In this document: in pieces, positions 1 through 8,604 of the stretch
Position numbering within the stretch: the first letter of the stretch is position 1
How the letters are laid out: each line of letters starts with the position of its first letter
Assembly: GCA_039105265.1 (NCBI GenBank)
Contig: JAPFFF010000044.1
Location: 248,001-312,000, forward strand
Origin: Tritrichomonas musculus
Taxonomy: Eukaryota; Parabasalia; Tritrichomonadida; Tritrichomonadidae
Length of the DNA stretch: 64,000 bases
Direction of reading: 5' to 3'
Made by a program: the position numbers and the translations under genes
The notes under the pieces: model-generated
Told to the model about the DNA's origin: nothing
Databases searched by the model: none
Seen by the model: only the letters and a program-made list of their open reading frames with translations

Positions 1-474
1 CATATCCTCTCAAAAATGAAAGAAACGTCTGATGAGATGAGGCGTTTAATTGAAAAACATCATTTAACTGACCTTCAAGATAAAATCATTTATATTGCCA
101 GTAAGCTTTGTAAATATGGAACCGCCTCTTATCCATTCAATACTCTGATTATTCTTGATGATTGTGCTGGTTCAGATTTATTGAAAAACGGTAATTCAGA
201 ATTTATTAAATTGTTGACAAAGACAAGACATTATAACATAACGTGCATAATGGCATTTCAAACGATAAGATTTGTGCACATAAATGCTAAACGTATGGCA
301 ACCGATATTATCTGTTATAGCGGTTATTCAGAAGAAGATTTCACCTCTTTATTGCAGCAAACAAATAACAACTTAAATACAAAGGCAACTGTGCAAGAAT
401 ACTTGCAACATAGAGAACCGCATGACAAATTTATCATGAACATAACTGCAAACAAATACTATTTTGAATCTTAA
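1..474 (+). CDS. Packaging ATPase (FtsK/A32-like), C-terminal part, element A
   Basis: The reading frame is open from the first base of the window, so the gene starts upstream and the Walker A loop is outside. The visible part has the Walker B strand LIILDDCAGSDLL near residue 50 and a following TKTRHYNITCIMAFQ segment, typical of A32-like virion DNA-packaging ATPases of Mavericks. It is closely related to the ATPase of element D at 60091-60956, with most differences at silent codon positions. It is followed after 19 bases by a Gly/Ala-rich small gene, the same order as in D. In the family, the enzyme pumps element DNA into capsids. Confidence 0.85.
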   Translation, partial: HILSKMKETSDEMRRLIEKHHLTDLQDKIIYIASKLCKYGTASYPFNTLIILDDCAGSDLLKNGNSEFIKLLTKTRHYNITCIMAFQTIRFVHINAKRMATDIICYSGYSEEDFTSLLQQTNNNLNTKATVQEYLQHREPHDKFIMNITANKYYFES

Positions 475-493
475 ACGTTTTATTGAATTTTAA

Positions 494-892
494 ATGGGAT
501 TATTTAGAAAATGGGCGAGAAGAAGTATTGGCCTTGGAAGTCAATTATTAATGGGAGCAGCAAATTCAGCAACAGGAGGATTAGCAGGTAAATTAGCGGA
601 TAATGCAACAGGAATAATGAAAAATCAATCAGGATTAATAGGCAAAACAATGGGTAGTTTAGGCAAAGCATTTTTAAGCGATAATATGAGAAACAAAATC
701 TCAAATGTAGCGGATGCAGCAATAAAATACATTCCAAAAGGCAACGTAAGAGAAGCATTAACAAAAATCAATAATCATGCACAAGGAAGAGATGAAAACT
801 ATAAAATGCCAAAACCCGCTAAAACAGAATCGAGTAGTTCAAATAATTCACCAGCACCTATAAATCATGTACATTCATCAAATTATGAATAA
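494..892 (+). CDS. Gly/Ala-rich small virion-like protein, element A
   Basis: 132 residues beginning MGLFRKW, with a Gly-Ser-Ala-rich amphipathic core (GGLAGKLADNATG, LGKAFLSDNMRNK) and a polar Ser/Asn tail. Homologues lie beside capsid or ATPase genes in element D (60974), B (24133) and C (56898), all short, basic at the start and rich in Gly/Val/Ala. By position and composition it is a candidate minor virion or membrane-active protein, comparable in style with adenovirus protein VI; that role is inference. The start lies in a GAATTTTAAATG context shared by neighbouring genes. Open reading frame looks whole. Confidence 0.7.
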   Translation: MGLFRKWARRSIGLGSQLLMGAANSATGGLAGKLADNATGIMKNQSGLIGKTMGSLGKAFLSDNMRNKISNVADAAIKYIPKGNVREALTKINNHAQGRDENYKMPKPAKTESSSSNNSPAPINHVHSSNYE

Positions 893-921
893 TAAGAAAA
901 GTCAATTTTATTGAGTTTTAA

Positions 922-1404
922 ATGTCAAAACACTTAACAGGCTCAAAACGTTTAGCGGTTATTCAAAGGTGGATAAATGGCCATGACGATCCAGATTGGG
1001 AGGTTTTGCCAACTCGAAAACAAGGAAAGTATATTGTTAAAAAGCGAGAAACACCAATAGAAGAAGAAAAAGAAGAGAAAACTCCAGAAAATGAAGAGAA
1101 CGAAGTTTTTGAAGAGGAAGAAGAAAAACCCAAAATGCAAAAACAAAAGTCGAAAAAACTCACAAAAAGTCAAGAAATCGATCCAACGATAAACCTTGAA
1201 ATCTTAAATCAACTCAAATTACTGGGTGATGAAATCAAACGCAAAAGAGAAAAGAAAGAACAAAAACGATTAATTGAAGAAGTAATCTCAAAGAAAACTC
1301 CAGCACCAAAACAAGCACCTCCTCCTCCAATACAAGAAGAAGAATATTATGAATCACCAATTCCAAGACAAAGACGAAACAGAATCTTTGATGATATATA
1401 TTAA
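922..1404 (+). CDS. Small basic/acidic protein with SKHLTGSKRLAVI start, element A
   Basis: 160 residues. The first 45 (SKHLTGSKRLAVI, then DPDWEVLP and KYIVKKRETP) are nearly the same as the gene at 61477 in element D. The middle is a Glu/Lys-rich coiled-coil-like stretch, followed by a Pro-rich segment and a basic tail ending RNRIFDDIY. It lies between the Gly-rich small gene and the capsid gene. Element B (24453) and C (56489) hold short genes at the matching place with a similar final R(I/V)xK core, so it may be a shared accessory virion protein. Function unknown. Confidence 0.65.
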   Translation: MSKHLTGSKRLAVIQRWINGHDDPDWEVLPTRKQGKYIVKKRETPIEEEKEEKTPENEENEVFEEEEEKPKMQKQKSKKLTKSQEIDPTINLEILNQLKLLGDEIKRKREKKEQKRLIEEVISKKTPAPKQAPPPPIQEEEYYESPIPRQRRNRIFDDIY

Positions 1405-1421
1405 CTTTTTTTATTCAAGAA

Positions 1422-3098
1422 ATGATTAATCATGAGGTTTATATGAAAACATCAGCTGAAGTATGTTCGCAAATTGCGTCATATTTTGATGTTGTAGATA
1501 GCTGTATTGCCACTTCTGATACAAACAAACAGTATTCAATTAATCCACAAACATCATATTCGCCTTCACCTCCAATAAAACAAGGGTCATATACAAGTGT
1601 TATTATTTCTCCAAATACACACAATACAGCTGACATCTATAATGGTTTTATTCGTGCTGATCTAAAAGTGACAATGAATATAAATGAAAAGATACCAGAT
1701 TTGAGTGATATTGGCGGTTATCCATTCAATAAAATCTGGTTTGGATTCAAAGATGCAAGAGATGCTATTGAAAAATATGAAATAGTAGCTAACGGAATAA
1801 CGATATATACACAAAACTTTGGTTGTGAAGAATCGTTCTTAACTGCATGTTGTGCGAATGAAACAACAAAGAGAGCAGATGTATACTCAAAGGCAAGACA
1901 TAAAGATATATGGAATAATAATTTTGCCACTCGTTGCGGAATAGTAATTAATTGGCCAAAAGATGATTTAACAGCAACATTTACGATTCATTTAAAAATT
2001 GATTTGCGTAGATTCTTGCCATTATCAAATATAAAATATTTACCAGCTTTTGCAGGAAAACTCGAATTAAGATTATATTTCTCATGTGCTGGTATGCTTT
2101 GTTGTCCATGTGGACCATCAAGATCTTTGCTTGCTCAACCATCTCTTGCAACTAAATATACTTTTTCTGAGATCACTAATGAATTCACACCTGTTGGCGA
2201 TGATGTTAAAATATGGATTTCAAGTACATCAGCTAATTCATCAGGCCAAGCATCAGAAAAGACAGATGGAGCTGAAATATTAGCATCAGAAACACCATAT
2301 ACTATTTATTCTGGTTTACGAAAATTCCAAGTCTATGAGTATGAAATCACTGAATGCTCATCAATTATTCCATGTTTTGGTATAAACAATGAAATTTATC
2401 AACAATTGGTTCAGCGTTATTCAAATCCACAACATCCACTCACATTTCCAACTCAAACATTGTCATTTTACACCTGCACTCAAGCATTAAAACAAATCCA
2501 AGACAAAACAACAGTCACTGTCACTCCAAGATTTGTTGATTCTATCTTTTGTTTATTCCCTCTTCATCAACGTCATCATACATATTTCAAAAATCCACTT
2601 TTTAAACATTTCCAATTGAATTGTGGCGGTTATGGCAATATTCCAGCCAAATCTTTCGGAACAGATGGTGAATATCCAGAATTCATTGAATATAGTCAAA
2701 ATGCAATGAATATGAATGGTGAACAAACCGGTTTCAATAAAGAGGTTATCGCTTCATTATGTAATGTAAGTAAACCTTTAGCCAATATCACAGGTTTATA
2801 TCCAAACGATAGGACTTCATTCTTTATCGGTTTTGCGACAGAAACAGATGGGACATATCAACAGGGCCTTACAAGTTTATCACCAATTAACTTCGAAATA
2901 ATCGTCACACAGGAACATGCACAAATAAAAGATCCAAATGATAAATCAGAGAATTATAAAAAGCATTTTTCTCAAATAGTCGATACGCCACCAATATTAG
3001 GTTTATTAGTTGATGCTTCTATTTCGATTTTAGTGCAGCCCAATGGCATGCCCCCACTGGTTCGAATTGGGAATTATGACATTACAACTCCTGAATAA
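1422..3098 (+). CDS. Major capsid protein, double jelly-roll type, element A
   Basis: 558 residues, the usual size for a Maverick capsid protein. It aligns along its length with 22207-24081 (B) and 57302-59008 (C): a QGSYTSVIISP-type strand near residue 55, a VTMNINEKIPDL/KIWFGFKDA block near 90-115, a C-rich loop FGCEESFLTACC near 140, and a late LFPLHQRHHTYFKNP block matching LFPKHHNDLTVFENP of B. In the family this forms trimers building the icosahedral shell. The start may be the second ATG (MKTSAEVCSQ, 1443). Located 17 bases after the preceding gene, same strand. Confidence 0.85.
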   Translation: MINHEVYMKTSAEVCSQIASYFDVVDSCIATSDTNKQYSINPQTSYSPSPPIKQGSYTSVIISPNTHNTADIYNGFIRADLKVTMNINEKIPDLSDIGGYPFNKIWFGFKDARDAIEKYEIVANGITIYTQNFGCEESFLTACCANETTKRADVYSKARHKDIWNNNFATRCGIVINWPKDDLTATFTIHLKIDLRRFLPLSNIKYLPAFAGKLELRLYFSCAGMLCCPCGPSRSLLAQPSLATKYTFSEITNEFTPVGDDVKIWISSTSANSSGQASEKTDGAEILASETPYTIYSGLRKFQVYEYEITECSSIIPCFGINNEIYQQLVQRYSNPQHPLTFPTQTLSFYTCTQALKQIQDKTTVTVTPRFVDSIFCLFPLHQRHHTYFKNPLFKHFQLNCGGYGNIPAKSFGTDGEYPEFIEYSQNAMNMNGEQTGFNKEVIASLCNVSKPLANITGLYPNDRTSFFIGFATETDGTYQQGLTSLSPINFEIIVTQEHAQIKDPNDKSENYKKHFSQIVDTPPILGLLVDASISILVQPNGMPPLVRIGNYDITTPE

Positions 3099-3120
3099 AA
3101 TAGAATTTTTCTTTACTTAA

Positions 3121-3552
3121 ATGGCTAATGATTATAAATCCCCAAATGCAGAGATTGTAGGAAGAGAAGGAGTAATGTATAATGAGAATACAGAAAAAGT
3201 GCGATTTATCAAAGGCAAACATTATGGTATCTTTTCGAACGATAACACTTATGCTGTCACTTTTAATCCCAAGGTCAATTTGCCACCAACGATAGTTCGA
3301 GAAAATAAACCTGTACGTCCTCCACCAACTAATCAGCACACAACAAAAGGACTTCATGAACCACCAGTAAGCTTAACTGACGGAAAACATTATATTCACC
3401 ATGGATATGTGAAAAAACCGCCACTTTTGCCTCCTTACCTGAAAAAGCCAGAAGATTTAGCTCGAATACAAGGATTAGCAGATGAAAATAATAAAGGATC
3501 AATAATATATGGACCTAAACACTCAGTTATAATAAAAAATAATATATATTAA
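3121..3552 (+). CDS. Pro-rich small protein of unknown function, element A
   Basis: 143 residues, directly downstream of the capsid gene on the same strand with 22 bases between. It is rich in Pro, Lys and Asn (NKPVRPPPTNQHT; VKKPPLLPPYLKKP) with two short GKHYG/GKHYI repeats near residues 38 and 82, and no membrane segment. I do not recognise it. Its place suggests an accessory virion protein. Start ATG follows TTTACTTAA, as at other genes of this element. Confidence 0.55.
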   Translation: MANDYKSPNAEIVGREGVMYNENTEKVRFIKGKHYGIFSNDNTYAVTFNPKVNLPPTIVRENKPVRPPPTNQHTTKGLHEPPVSLTDGKHYIHHGYVKKPPLLPPYLKKPEDLARIQGLADENNKGSIIYGPKHSVIIKNNIY

Positions 3553-3591
3553 AGAAAATTAATTTTTATTAATTAATTTTGATTATTGAGC

Positions 3592-4308
3592 TTATTTTTT
3601 TTGCTCTTTTTCTTCTTCTTTTTCTTTTTCTTCTTTCTTTTCTTCATCCTCTTCTTTTTCATTATCATCAGAAGAAAAATTAAAAGGACTATCGTAAGAA
3701 TCAGTACTGATCATTTTAATATATTTTGGTTCTTTCTTCTTCTTCTTCTCCAGGCATTCATCGAGATTTGTTTTATATTCATTGTCTTTTCGGTATTTAT
3801 TTAATATTTTTATTTTGTTAGCCATTTCATTTCTTGTTTCGATAAAATTAGTGAATTTTCTTAGCATGGTAGTTATTTTCCAATGTGATATATGTCCTTT
3901 TTCATTCACAAAACTTTCGATATCATGCGCCAGTTTTGCCAAGTTTTCTTCATCATAATCTAGCTCTTCTATCATCTCTTTATATTCTTCTTCTGTTTTT
4001 ATTTTTTCCTCTTTGCTAACTTGGCATTCTTCTTCTTCTTCTTCTTTTTCTTCTTCTTCTTCATGAGCTTTTTCATCATATCTTTCTTTGGCTGCTTGCA
4101 TAGTTACTAACATATCAAGTCTTCTGTTTGCGTCTACTTGTTGGTTTATTAGCTGACAGTAGCGATACATCATGAAGGGAATAACATGTTCGATTTTATA
4201 AATTGGGATCTCATCTTTTTGATTAAGGAATGCATAGATGTCTTCTTGGATGGGAGTGAGTTCTTTTTGGATCTGAACTAATTCTTGTGCGAGTTCGTTG
4301 AATGACAT
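3592..4308 (-). CDS. Highly charged Glu/Lys-rich protein, element A
   Basis: 238 residues. Residues 1-75 look helical (ELAQELVQIQKELTPIQEDI), followed by a Glu run near 85, a second helical part (MIEELDYDEENLAKLAHDIESF), and a Lys/Glu tail. No known family recognised. It is convergent with the Pro-rich gene and divergent from the gene at 4429. The Glu/Lys repeats give long T/C-rich runs on the plus strand that create spurious reverse frames. Confidence 0.5.
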   Translation of the reverse strand: MSFNELAQELVQIQKELTPIQEDIYAFLNQKDEIPIYKIEHVIPFMMYRYCQLINQQVDANRRLDMLVTMQAAKERYDEKAHEEEEEKEEEEEECQVSKEEKIKTEEEYKEMIEELDYDEENLAKLAHDIESFVNEKGHISHWKITTMLRKFTNFIETRNEMANKIKILNKYRKDNEYKTNLDECLEKKKKKEPKYIKMISTDSYDSPFNFSSDDNEKEEDEEKKEEKEKEEEKEQKK

Positions 4309-4428
4309 TATAAAAGTGTGATCTGATTATTCTTTCTAAAGTTTTCTTCTTAAATAAATGGCCGGCTACTTATGATAATTCAGAAGTTATTTGGTCCTTT
4401 AAAATTTTAAGGTTTATCTCCAAGACAA

Positions 4429-4950
4429 ATGATCAAGAAGAGAACAAACGCAACTGGTGTTAACGCGAATATAGCATTGGAGCCAACAGCAGCATCGTCA
4501 TCGACTTCAAATATAAATAATAATATTATTATAAATAAACGAGAAGATGGGAAGGAGGAGATAGTGATAACAAGAGACGTGAATGCTCAAATAGAACCGG
4601 AAATCAAAGAAACAGACGCAAAAAGTGTGATTTTAGAAACATATGCTCAAATACTTTTAAATCAGGATAAAGCGCTTTTAAGCAATTTAATCTTTAAGCA
4701 TTCTATTATTGTCCCTAAAGAGTGCTTAGAAGAAATCATAAAAGCAATTCTCAAAGTCACAGAAGTCGAAGTACATCTTGATGAAGATATTGGTTGTTGT
4801 GCCGGAAAAGCAAACCCAATTCGAAGAATAGAAGCCATTAAAATACTCAAAGAGAACGGCGAAATCATCACTGACTTCAAACAAGTCTATAATAAAGAAT
4901 ATAATGAATTAGTAAACAATTATCACTTATGTTTAAAGTTTTGCATTTAA
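4429..4950 (+). CDS. Conserved Maverick protein with C-terminal DEDxGC motif, element A
   Basis: 173 residues. The last 110 match the C-termini of genes at 25500 (B) and 51459 (C): a helical stretch around ILLNQDKALLSNLIF, then VEVHLDEDIGCCAGKAN, IKILKENGEI, a YNKEYNELV block, and a final LCLKFCI. The N-terminal third is poorly conserved and Asn/Ser-rich. The Cys-containing DEDxGC turn and final Cys could bind metal or form a disulfide; this is inference. No known domain recognised. The presence in three otherwise different elements argues for a core Maverick function. Confidence 0.6.
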   Translation: MIKKRTNATGVNANIALEPTAASSSTSNINNNIIINKREDGKEEIVITRDVNAQIEPEIKETDAKSVILETYAQILLNQDKALLSNLIFKHSIIVPKECLEEIIKAILKVTEVEVHLDEDIGCCAGKANPIRRIEAIKILKENGEIITDFKQVYNKEYNELVNNYHLCLKFCI

Positions 4951-4965
4951 ATGTTTATTAATTAA

Positions 4966-6735
4966 TTAATTAAGCTTTTTATTTTTATTTTTGAATAGCT
5001 CAATCATCTCATTCTTGAGCTGATAGCATTCTTCTTGTGAGCCGATTATCCTTATTTCTCGGCAGTACTTAAGAACACTGATTCTAAACTTTTGTTGTGT
5101 TCCTGGTGCAAAACCGATCTCTGTACACCACATTTTATATGTCTCAAAGACTGTTTTTCGTGGAAAACCCTTTTTGAACTGAATCAGATTCTTCTGAATG
5201 AACATGAAATAAGGGTTCTTGAAAAAATTAATGATATCAGTCTTTTCATTCGTGAGAGGAATCACACTTGGATCAAAGAGAGATATATCATGATATCCAA
5301 AGAATGCAAGAAGATTCGAATAGAATTCTGGAGTGAACGATCGATGTAATTGGCTAAAATACTCGTGATCTCCTCTCTTCTCTGATGATGTCTCCATAAC
5401 TAAAAATCTTCTATCATCTTCTTCGATTTTTAGTGGCGCAAAGTTGTTTGAGAGAAAAATAAAGTTTGCCACGTTCTGCTGAGTGAAGACATCATGGAAC
5501 TTTTGGTGGATGTCGATTGAATCTTCTGTTATCAAAGTCTTCAACATTTCAGGGTCATATTTCTTATTATTGATAAAACTTTTCACTTCATTGCACACAA
5601 GGAGCATCTTGTACATGATGCTGCTGTTAAAATCGCCAGTAATGTGTTCAAGTTTGCAATTCTTATTTGCATATGAACCAAACAAATTGCAAATGGTGTC
5701 AGTGAACGTGTTCTTCCCTGTGCCTTGTATACCTGTGATTATTATTGATGTCTTTGTCTTCTGGCCAACTTTCTGCACAATGAATGATATCCAATTGATA
5801 ACGTATTCATAGATTTCGTGTCTTTTGTTGCAAATGACTTGATCTATGTGAGTTAAGAATGGCTGAATCAATTCCATCTTGATTTCTCTTTGAGGCACAG
5901 GGAAATATTCAAATCCTTGAAAGAAAGTGAACGCATTCTCTCTCCCAGGAAAGAATGTTAATTGTTCATACATGATAAAGTTCTTATTCATTCCTGTATT
6001 TAAGATTTTGTCAGCTGTCACTTTTCCAACATTAATCGTCATTAATTTGTACTTGAGTTGTTGTGCTGTTGTCATCACTAATTGTGCTCGTCTATAGGAT
6101 GGATCTCTCACTTTCATCAAGATTAATGGAGGAGTGATGTCTATTTGACAAATCACTTTCTTAAGATCTGTCATGAATTCCCCTACTCTTATTATTGAAC
6201 GGTCATTTATTGTGCTGACATAATTCTTCTTTCTTATGCTCGTTAGGGTGAAATCATTGTGTGTTTCAATGTGTGCACTGTCGTCTATTTTGTTTCTGAA
6301 ATAAGTTTCGAGCATATAGTGTCTTTGCCTTTGAGGGAGACAATTTAGAAAAGAGAACAGCCACTCATTGCTCATTATTGGAAAATTATTTGTCCATCTG
6401 TCTGTTATAAAAGTAGGATCATTTTCTTGTCTTTGACACCACCATTCTTTCACTATTCCAATAATAAAATCAAAAGTGTATGGTGCATAATTGGCTGAAT
6501 CATAAATGAACCGTAAATTAAATTCGATTGGAGCGATTAGAGAATAGAGGGCTAAAATGTCTTCCCTTTTGAGCTTGATTGGACTATTGTTAACCTCAAG
6601 ATCGTTATCTTTGATATCTGGTTCATAAGAACTGAAAACGTTTTCGATTATAATTTGGTTTTCTGTTGGGTCATTGTACAAAAAAGGATCGATATCTTCT
6701 TCTTCGGTTAAATCGATAAATTGTGGATTTAACAT
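4966..6735 (-). CDS. Superfamily 3 (D5-like) helicase, element A
   Basis: 589 residues. The C-terminal half holds the SF3 signature: Walker A GIQGTGKNTFTD near residue 333, a Walker B strand MLLVCNEVKSF near 378, motif C FIFLSNNFAP near 427 and the Arg-finger pair DDRRF near 440. The N-terminal 300 residues include a WWCQRQ segment and resemble the D5N-type lead of virus helicases, but no primase motif is evident. SF3 helicases unwind DNA at viral replication origins as hexamers. The gene is convergent with 4429-4950 and divergent, 49 bases apart, from the small gene at 6785. Confidence 0.88.
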   Translation of the reverse strand: MLNPQFIDLTEEEDIDPFLYNDPTENQIIIENVFSSYEPDIKDNDLEVNNSPIKLKREDILALYSLIAPIEFNLRFIYDSANYAPYTFDFIIGIVKEWWCQRQENDPTFITDRWTNNFPIMSNEWLFSFLNCLPQRQRHYMLETYFRNKIDDSAHIETHNDFTLTSIRKKNYVSTINDRSIIRVGEFMTDLKKVICQIDITPPLILMKVRDPSYRRAQLVMTTAQQLKYKLMTINVGKVTADKILNTGMNKNFIMYEQLTFFPGRENAFTFFQGFEYFPVPQREIKMELIQPFLTHIDQVICNKRHEIYEYVINWISFIVQKVGQKTKTSIIITGIQGTGKNTFTDTICNLFGSYANKNCKLEHITGDFNSSIMYKMLLVCNEVKSFINNKKYDPEMLKTLITEDSIDIHQKFHDVFTQQNVANFIFLSNNFAPLKIEEDDRRFLVMETSSEKRGDHEYFSQLHRSFTPEFYSNLLAFFGYHDISLFDPSVIPLTNEKTDIINFFKNPYFMFIQKNLIQFKKGFPRKTVFETYKMWCTEIGFAPGTQQKFRISVLKYCREIRIIGSQEECYQLKNEMIELFKNKNKKLN

Positions 6736-6784
6736 TTTAATGAGTGATGAGATTTTTTAATTTTTTTTCTTCTTTTCAAATTAA

Positions 6785-7021
6785 ATGGCCGGACGACTCT
6801 ATTTTTCAGAATTTAATGAAACAGATATTATCAAAAAGCTCAGTCACTCAGAAAGTATTGAGAACTTGAAAAATGAAGAGCATAAAAGAGGAAGAAAACA
6901 AAAATATGCCACTGATGAAGAAAGACATGAAGCAAGAAAACAACAACAAAAAGCTTATAGAGAAAGAAAGAAAAAAGAAATAGAAGAATTAAAAGAAAAA
7001 GTTAAAGAATTTATTAAATAA
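6785..7021 (+). CDS. Small basic DNA-binding-like protein, element A
   Basis: 78 residues. An AT-hook-like KRGRKQKY near residue 36 is followed by a long basic helix (DEERHEARKQQQKAY, then RERKKKEIEELKEKV) with heptad spacing. This layout recalls small basic GRxxKYxTxEE-type proteins of large DNA viruses and transposons, and bZIP basic regions. A DNA-binding role is inferred. It overlaps the end of the opposite-strand gene at 7014 by eight bases. Confidence 0.55.
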   Translation: MAGRLYFSEFNETDIIKKLSHSESIENLKNEEHKRGRKQKYATDEERHEARKQQQKAYRERKKKEIEELKEKVKEFIK

Positions 7022-7283
7022 CCGTTCCATCTGCTTTTATGACTTTAATCTTTTTAATAATTATTGGCCACAAGATATCAAGGTGTTCATCGAACCATAG
7101 AATTAAAAGGACTTTATTTTTTTTGCTTTTTGATGGAATTGGAATATTGGATACAAAAGATAAGATTTTGGCCATAGAAAACAATTGATTAAAATTGATT
7201 TTAGGTCCATACCTTTCTGTTAATTTTTTCCAGGCCATACAAGAATAAGGACCGAAATCAGGATCTATCTCTCTCTTAGACAT
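7014..7283 (-). CDS. Hypothetical small protein, element A
   Basis: 89 residues. The N-terminal half (DPDFGPYSCMAWKKL, TERYGPKINFNQLF) is mixed helical and the C-terminal half is hydrophobic and basic (VLLILWFDEHLDILW). No family recognised. It opens next to a strong inverted-repeat cluster at 7309-7646, which could control it. Real-gene status rests on its open frame and an ordinary ATG just beside the regulatory-looking cluster. Confidence 0.4.
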   Translation of the reverse strand: MSKREIDPDFGPYSCMAWKKLTERYGPKINFNQLFSMAKILSFVSNIPIPSKSKKNKVLLILWFDEHLDILWPIIIKKIKVIKADGTVI

Positions 7284-7308
7284 TGAAATATAAAAAAATC
7301 CTTTGAAA

Positions 7309-7398
7309 AATTTTTGAATGATTATTGAAAAATACTATGGATATTAACCATAGTAAATTATACTATCCATAGTATTTTTCAATAATCATTCAAAAATT
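7309..7398. repeat. Perfect 35-bp inverted repeat (foldback)
   Basis: The arm 7309-7343 is the exact reverse complement of 7364-7398, with a 20-base spacer holding TTAACCATAGTAAATTA. The arms include AATACTATGG. It stands between two minus-strand genes and leads into a run of related palindromes. It could extrude as a cruciform. Confidence 0.9.
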
Positions 7399-7399
7399 A

Positions 7400-7646
7400 T
7401 ACTCTGGTTATTAACCATAGTAAATCATTCTTTTACTCTGGTTATTAACCATAGTAAATCATTCAAATTACTTTGGCATACTCAATTTTCTATGATCATT
7501 GAAAAATATACTCTGGTTATTAACCATAATATTTTTCAAATTACTTTGGCATACTCAATTTTCTATGATCATTGAAAAATATACTCTGGTTATTAACCAT
7601 AGTAAATCATGCTAAAATAATTCATATGGTTAATAACCAGAGTAAT
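7400..7646. promoter_or_regulatory. Array of near-palindromes around TGGTTATTAACCA
   Basis: Five copies of CTCTGGTTATTAACCATA occur, starting near 7402, 7436, 7511 and 7583 on the plus strand and near 7625 on the minus strand. A 63-base unit that includes ACTTTGGCATACTCAATTTT is repeated directly at about 7465-7527 and 7537-7599. The 13-base core is self-complementary except for its centre, as expected of a dimeric protein-binding site. It is a candidate operator or replication-origin region for element A. Confidence 0.6.
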
Positions 7647-7680
7647 TCATTCAAAAATTATTCATTGAAAAATTCAAAGA

Positions 7681-8202
7681 TTAAGTAATTTGATTGTTTA
7701 TTGATAAAGAATATAATTTAGTATAAAGCATACTTCTTTTTTTAGAATTAATATAGATTCGTTTTTTAGTAAATAGTAATTTAACCTCTTTTATTTGACC
7801 AAATCCTCTTTTTGTATAATTTGTACCAAAATACTTATTATAATTATCTCTTAATTCTATCACCTTATAATTATCATACTTTAATGATTTATAGAATGTT
7901 AGGAACTTATCATCTATTTGAATTTTTATTTTCTCGGGTATAGGTGGCTTTTTGTTTATTTCAAACTTTGAGGGCTCTCCATCCGGACTAGACGTATGTA
8001 AGTGTCTCTGTAATTGATTTGCAAGTGTAATTATCTCTTGATTATTATTATTATATTTTTTATTTTCGTTCTCTTTGATTTCTGGATGAATCGCGTCAAT
8101 TTGTTTTTTTTCGTCTTCGTTTAAATAAGAATAAATCGGATTTTCGAAATACTCGATTTGCTCGGTTTCGTCCCAATCTTTAATCGTAAAGAATTCAACC
8201 AT
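7681..8202 (-). CDS. Hypothetical protein, element A
   Basis: 173 residues, hydrophilic. Acidic N-terminal helix region (WDETEQIEYFENPIYSYL), an Asn-rich middle, and a basic C-terminal part (YFGTNYTKRGFGQIKEVKL, then KKRIYINSKKRS) that could bind nucleic acid. No family recognised. It ends just beside the palindrome array, so its own promoter is on the other side, in the A+T-rich stretch upstream of 8202. Confidence 0.4.
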   Translation of the reverse strand: MVEFFTIKDWDETEQIEYFENPIYSYLNEDEKKQIDAIHPEIKENENKKYNNNNQEIITLANQLQRHLHTSSPDGEPSKFEINKKPPIPEKIKIQIDDKFLTFYKSLKYDNYKVIELRDNYNKYFGTNYTKRGFGQIKEVKLLFTKKRIYINSKKRSMLYTKLYSLSINNQIT

Positions 8203-8604
8203 AAAAAAGTATGAAACTTTTTCAAAAGAATTTTAAAATTTTTTAATTTTTCAAATTCTATAGGAAAAACATTTTTTAGAATAAAAATAACTATTTTATA
8301 AATATGTATATTTAATGTAGATATTAAATAATAGATTAGATTTAAAAAATAAAATACTTTGGAATAAAATTTACATTCTCTCAATTTATTGAAATATTTT
8401 TAATAATTTGTTTTTTAATAATAATCATAAAAATAATATATATATTTAATATAGATAATAAATAATTAATCGTTAGATTTAAACTAATTATTTATTATAA
8501 AAAATGATCGTATTTCAATTTTGTGAGAAACGATAATTGAGAGAATAAATTTTTTCCTTCTGAATTATTCTTAAAAACCGCCATTGCTGACCATTTTTTT
8601 TTTA
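8203..8604. other. A+T-rich intergenic stretch with spaced inverted repeat, element A
   Basis: No gene is supported here. The 12-base ATTCTCTCAATT at 8375-8386 recurs inverted at 8535-8546. Between them are two imperfect direct copies of a TATATTTAATRTAGATA motif, near 8308 and 8434. It separates the divergent genes 7681-8202 and 8605-9867, so it probably holds their promoters; an origin role is possible but unsupported. Confidence 0.5.

Noticed and set aside
3586-3804. Phe/Leu-rich plus-strand frame resembling a membrane protein
   Set aside because: It is the antisense of Lys/Glu codons of the charged gene 3592-4308.
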